The notes beneath the pieces were generated by a model. It was not told the origin of the DNA. It did no database searches and was given only the letters and a program-made list of their open reading frames with translations. 6,385 bases of DNA. It comes from Scatosoma sp045655705. GTDB lineage: Bacteria > Bacillota > Clostridia > Christensenellales > Borkfalkiaceae. Positions 6,143 to 6,385 of the stretch are shown here, piece by piece. Location: the NCBI GenBank assembly GCA_045655705.1, contig JAZOPU010000033.1, positions 1 through 6,385 on the forward strand. The letters run 5' to 3'. The position numbers and the translations under genes were made by a program. Numbering within the stretch: the stretch's first letter is position 1; each line of letters opens with the position of its first letter.

Positions 6143-6254
6143 GAATTTCTATTTTTACCCACAACAATATATAGTCATTAAAAATAAAATTTATACAAGA
6201 TAATGTGGTTTTTTCAAACGGTTTTTCATACCCATAATTTACCTAACAAATTAT
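6143..6254. other. AT-rich non-coding stretch, possible end of an integrated element
   Basis: No gene seen. Base composition drops to roughly 25% G+C, against clearly higher values in the coding genes to the left. It holds a direct repeat, GGTTTTTTCA (6207-6216) and GGTTTTTCA (6220-6228), 13 bases apart. It also holds a perfect ATAATTT-N7-AAATTAT inverted repeat (6234-6254). Such repeats beside an att core can be arm-type recombinase sites, but this is inference. Confidence 0.35.
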
Positions 6255-6290
6255 AAAACCCGTCGTGTTATACTTTTCACGGCGGGTTTT
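6255..6290. terminator. Bidirectional Rho-independent terminator
   Basis: AAAACCCGTCGTG (6255-6267) pairs with CACGGCGGGTTTT (6278-6290) with one G-T wobble and a 10-base loop. The plus strand continues TTTTGCTTT and the minus strand TTTTATAAT. It lies six bases after the stop of the minus-strand frame entering from the right, which it most likely terminates. Confidence 0.8.
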
Positions 6291-6296
6291 GCTTTC

Positions 6297-6385
6297 CTAT
6301 ATAGCTCTAATATCCATTATTCTCCTTGCCCCTACATAGTAATTTAAAATTATTTTTCCATTCATCTTTATTAAATTAAATAAAT
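6297..6385 (-). CDS. Possible C-terminal end of an unidentified protein, partial
   Basis: The only minus-strand frame that stays open to the right edge. It gives 28 residues, ending GARRIMDIRAI, then TAG at 6299-6297, with a good terminator six bases on. The position next to a terminator supports a real gene end. The codons are very AT-rich (about 22% G+C over this stretch), unlike the genes to the left. Too short to assign a family. An element gene is plausible given the adjacent tRNA remnant, but no integrase C-terminal motif is visible. Confidence 0.35.
   Translation of the reverse strand, partial: LFNLIKMNGKIILNYYVGARRIMDIRAI

Noticed and set aside
6085..6385. Intact tRNA interrupted by a group I intron in the anticodon loop
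   Set aside because: No 5' exon with D-arm or acceptor strand within 240 bases upstream, no G at the expected 3' intron end beside the break, and no intron core motifs seen; a coding tail and terminator occupy the region instead.
1..6385. CRISPR array, insertion sequence, toxin-antitoxin or defence genes
   Set aside because: No regularly spaced repeats, transposase motifs or paired small genes were found; the coding space is taken by four ordinary metabolic and regulatory genes.

Overview
The window looks like chromosomal DNA of a low-to-moderate-GC Bacillota, probably a gut Clostridia-type bacterium. This rests on strong AGGAGG-type ribosome binding sites, TATAAT promoters, short Rho-independent terminators, a GPH-family sugar symporter paired with a GH2 glycosidase, and a long AraC-type regulator of a kind common in that group. 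The species cannot be named from the sequence.

Layout from left to right. Positions 1-719 (minus) hold the N-terminal two thirds of D-mannonate dehydratase (uxuA), cut by the window edge. It has its own extended -10 promoter, overlapped by a possible operator. Positions 851-3106 (minus) hold a 751-residue GH2 glycosidase with both catalytic glutamates and an unusual C-terminal extension. Positions 3167-4657 (minus) hold a 12-helix GPH (MelB/UidB-like) glycoside:cation symporter. A terminator-like hairpin sits in the 60-base gap between symporter and hydrolase. Positions 4847-6010 (plus) hold a divergent AraC-family regulator. The 189-base divergent region contains a regulator promoter with good -10 and -35 elements. 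It also contains a symporter promoter with a consensus -10 but no -35, beside two AATGTAT repeats 22 bp apart. Beyond 6010 come a terminator hairpin, the 3' part of a tRNA-Ser(CGA), then an AT-rich stretch with a second terminator and the tail of an open frame entering from the right.

How the genes fit together: the regulator probably senses a glycoside or its sugar and activates the symporter-hydrolase unit. The symporter brings in the glycoside, the GH2 enzyme cleaves it in the cytoplasm, and mannonate dehydratase feeds the hexuronate branch through 2-keto-3-deoxygluconate. The presence of uxuA and an NxKG motif in the hydrolase favour a beta-glucuronide as substrate, but a beta-galactoside is not excluded.

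I see no defence, CRISPR, toxin-antitoxin or other plainly new system. The most interesting non-standard feature is the tRNA-Ser 3' remnant at 6085-6142. It breaks inside the anticodon loop, as expected of the displaced end (att site) of a tRNA-integrating element lying to its right, mostly outside the window. The sugar cluster would then be ordinary chromosome beside the integration point.
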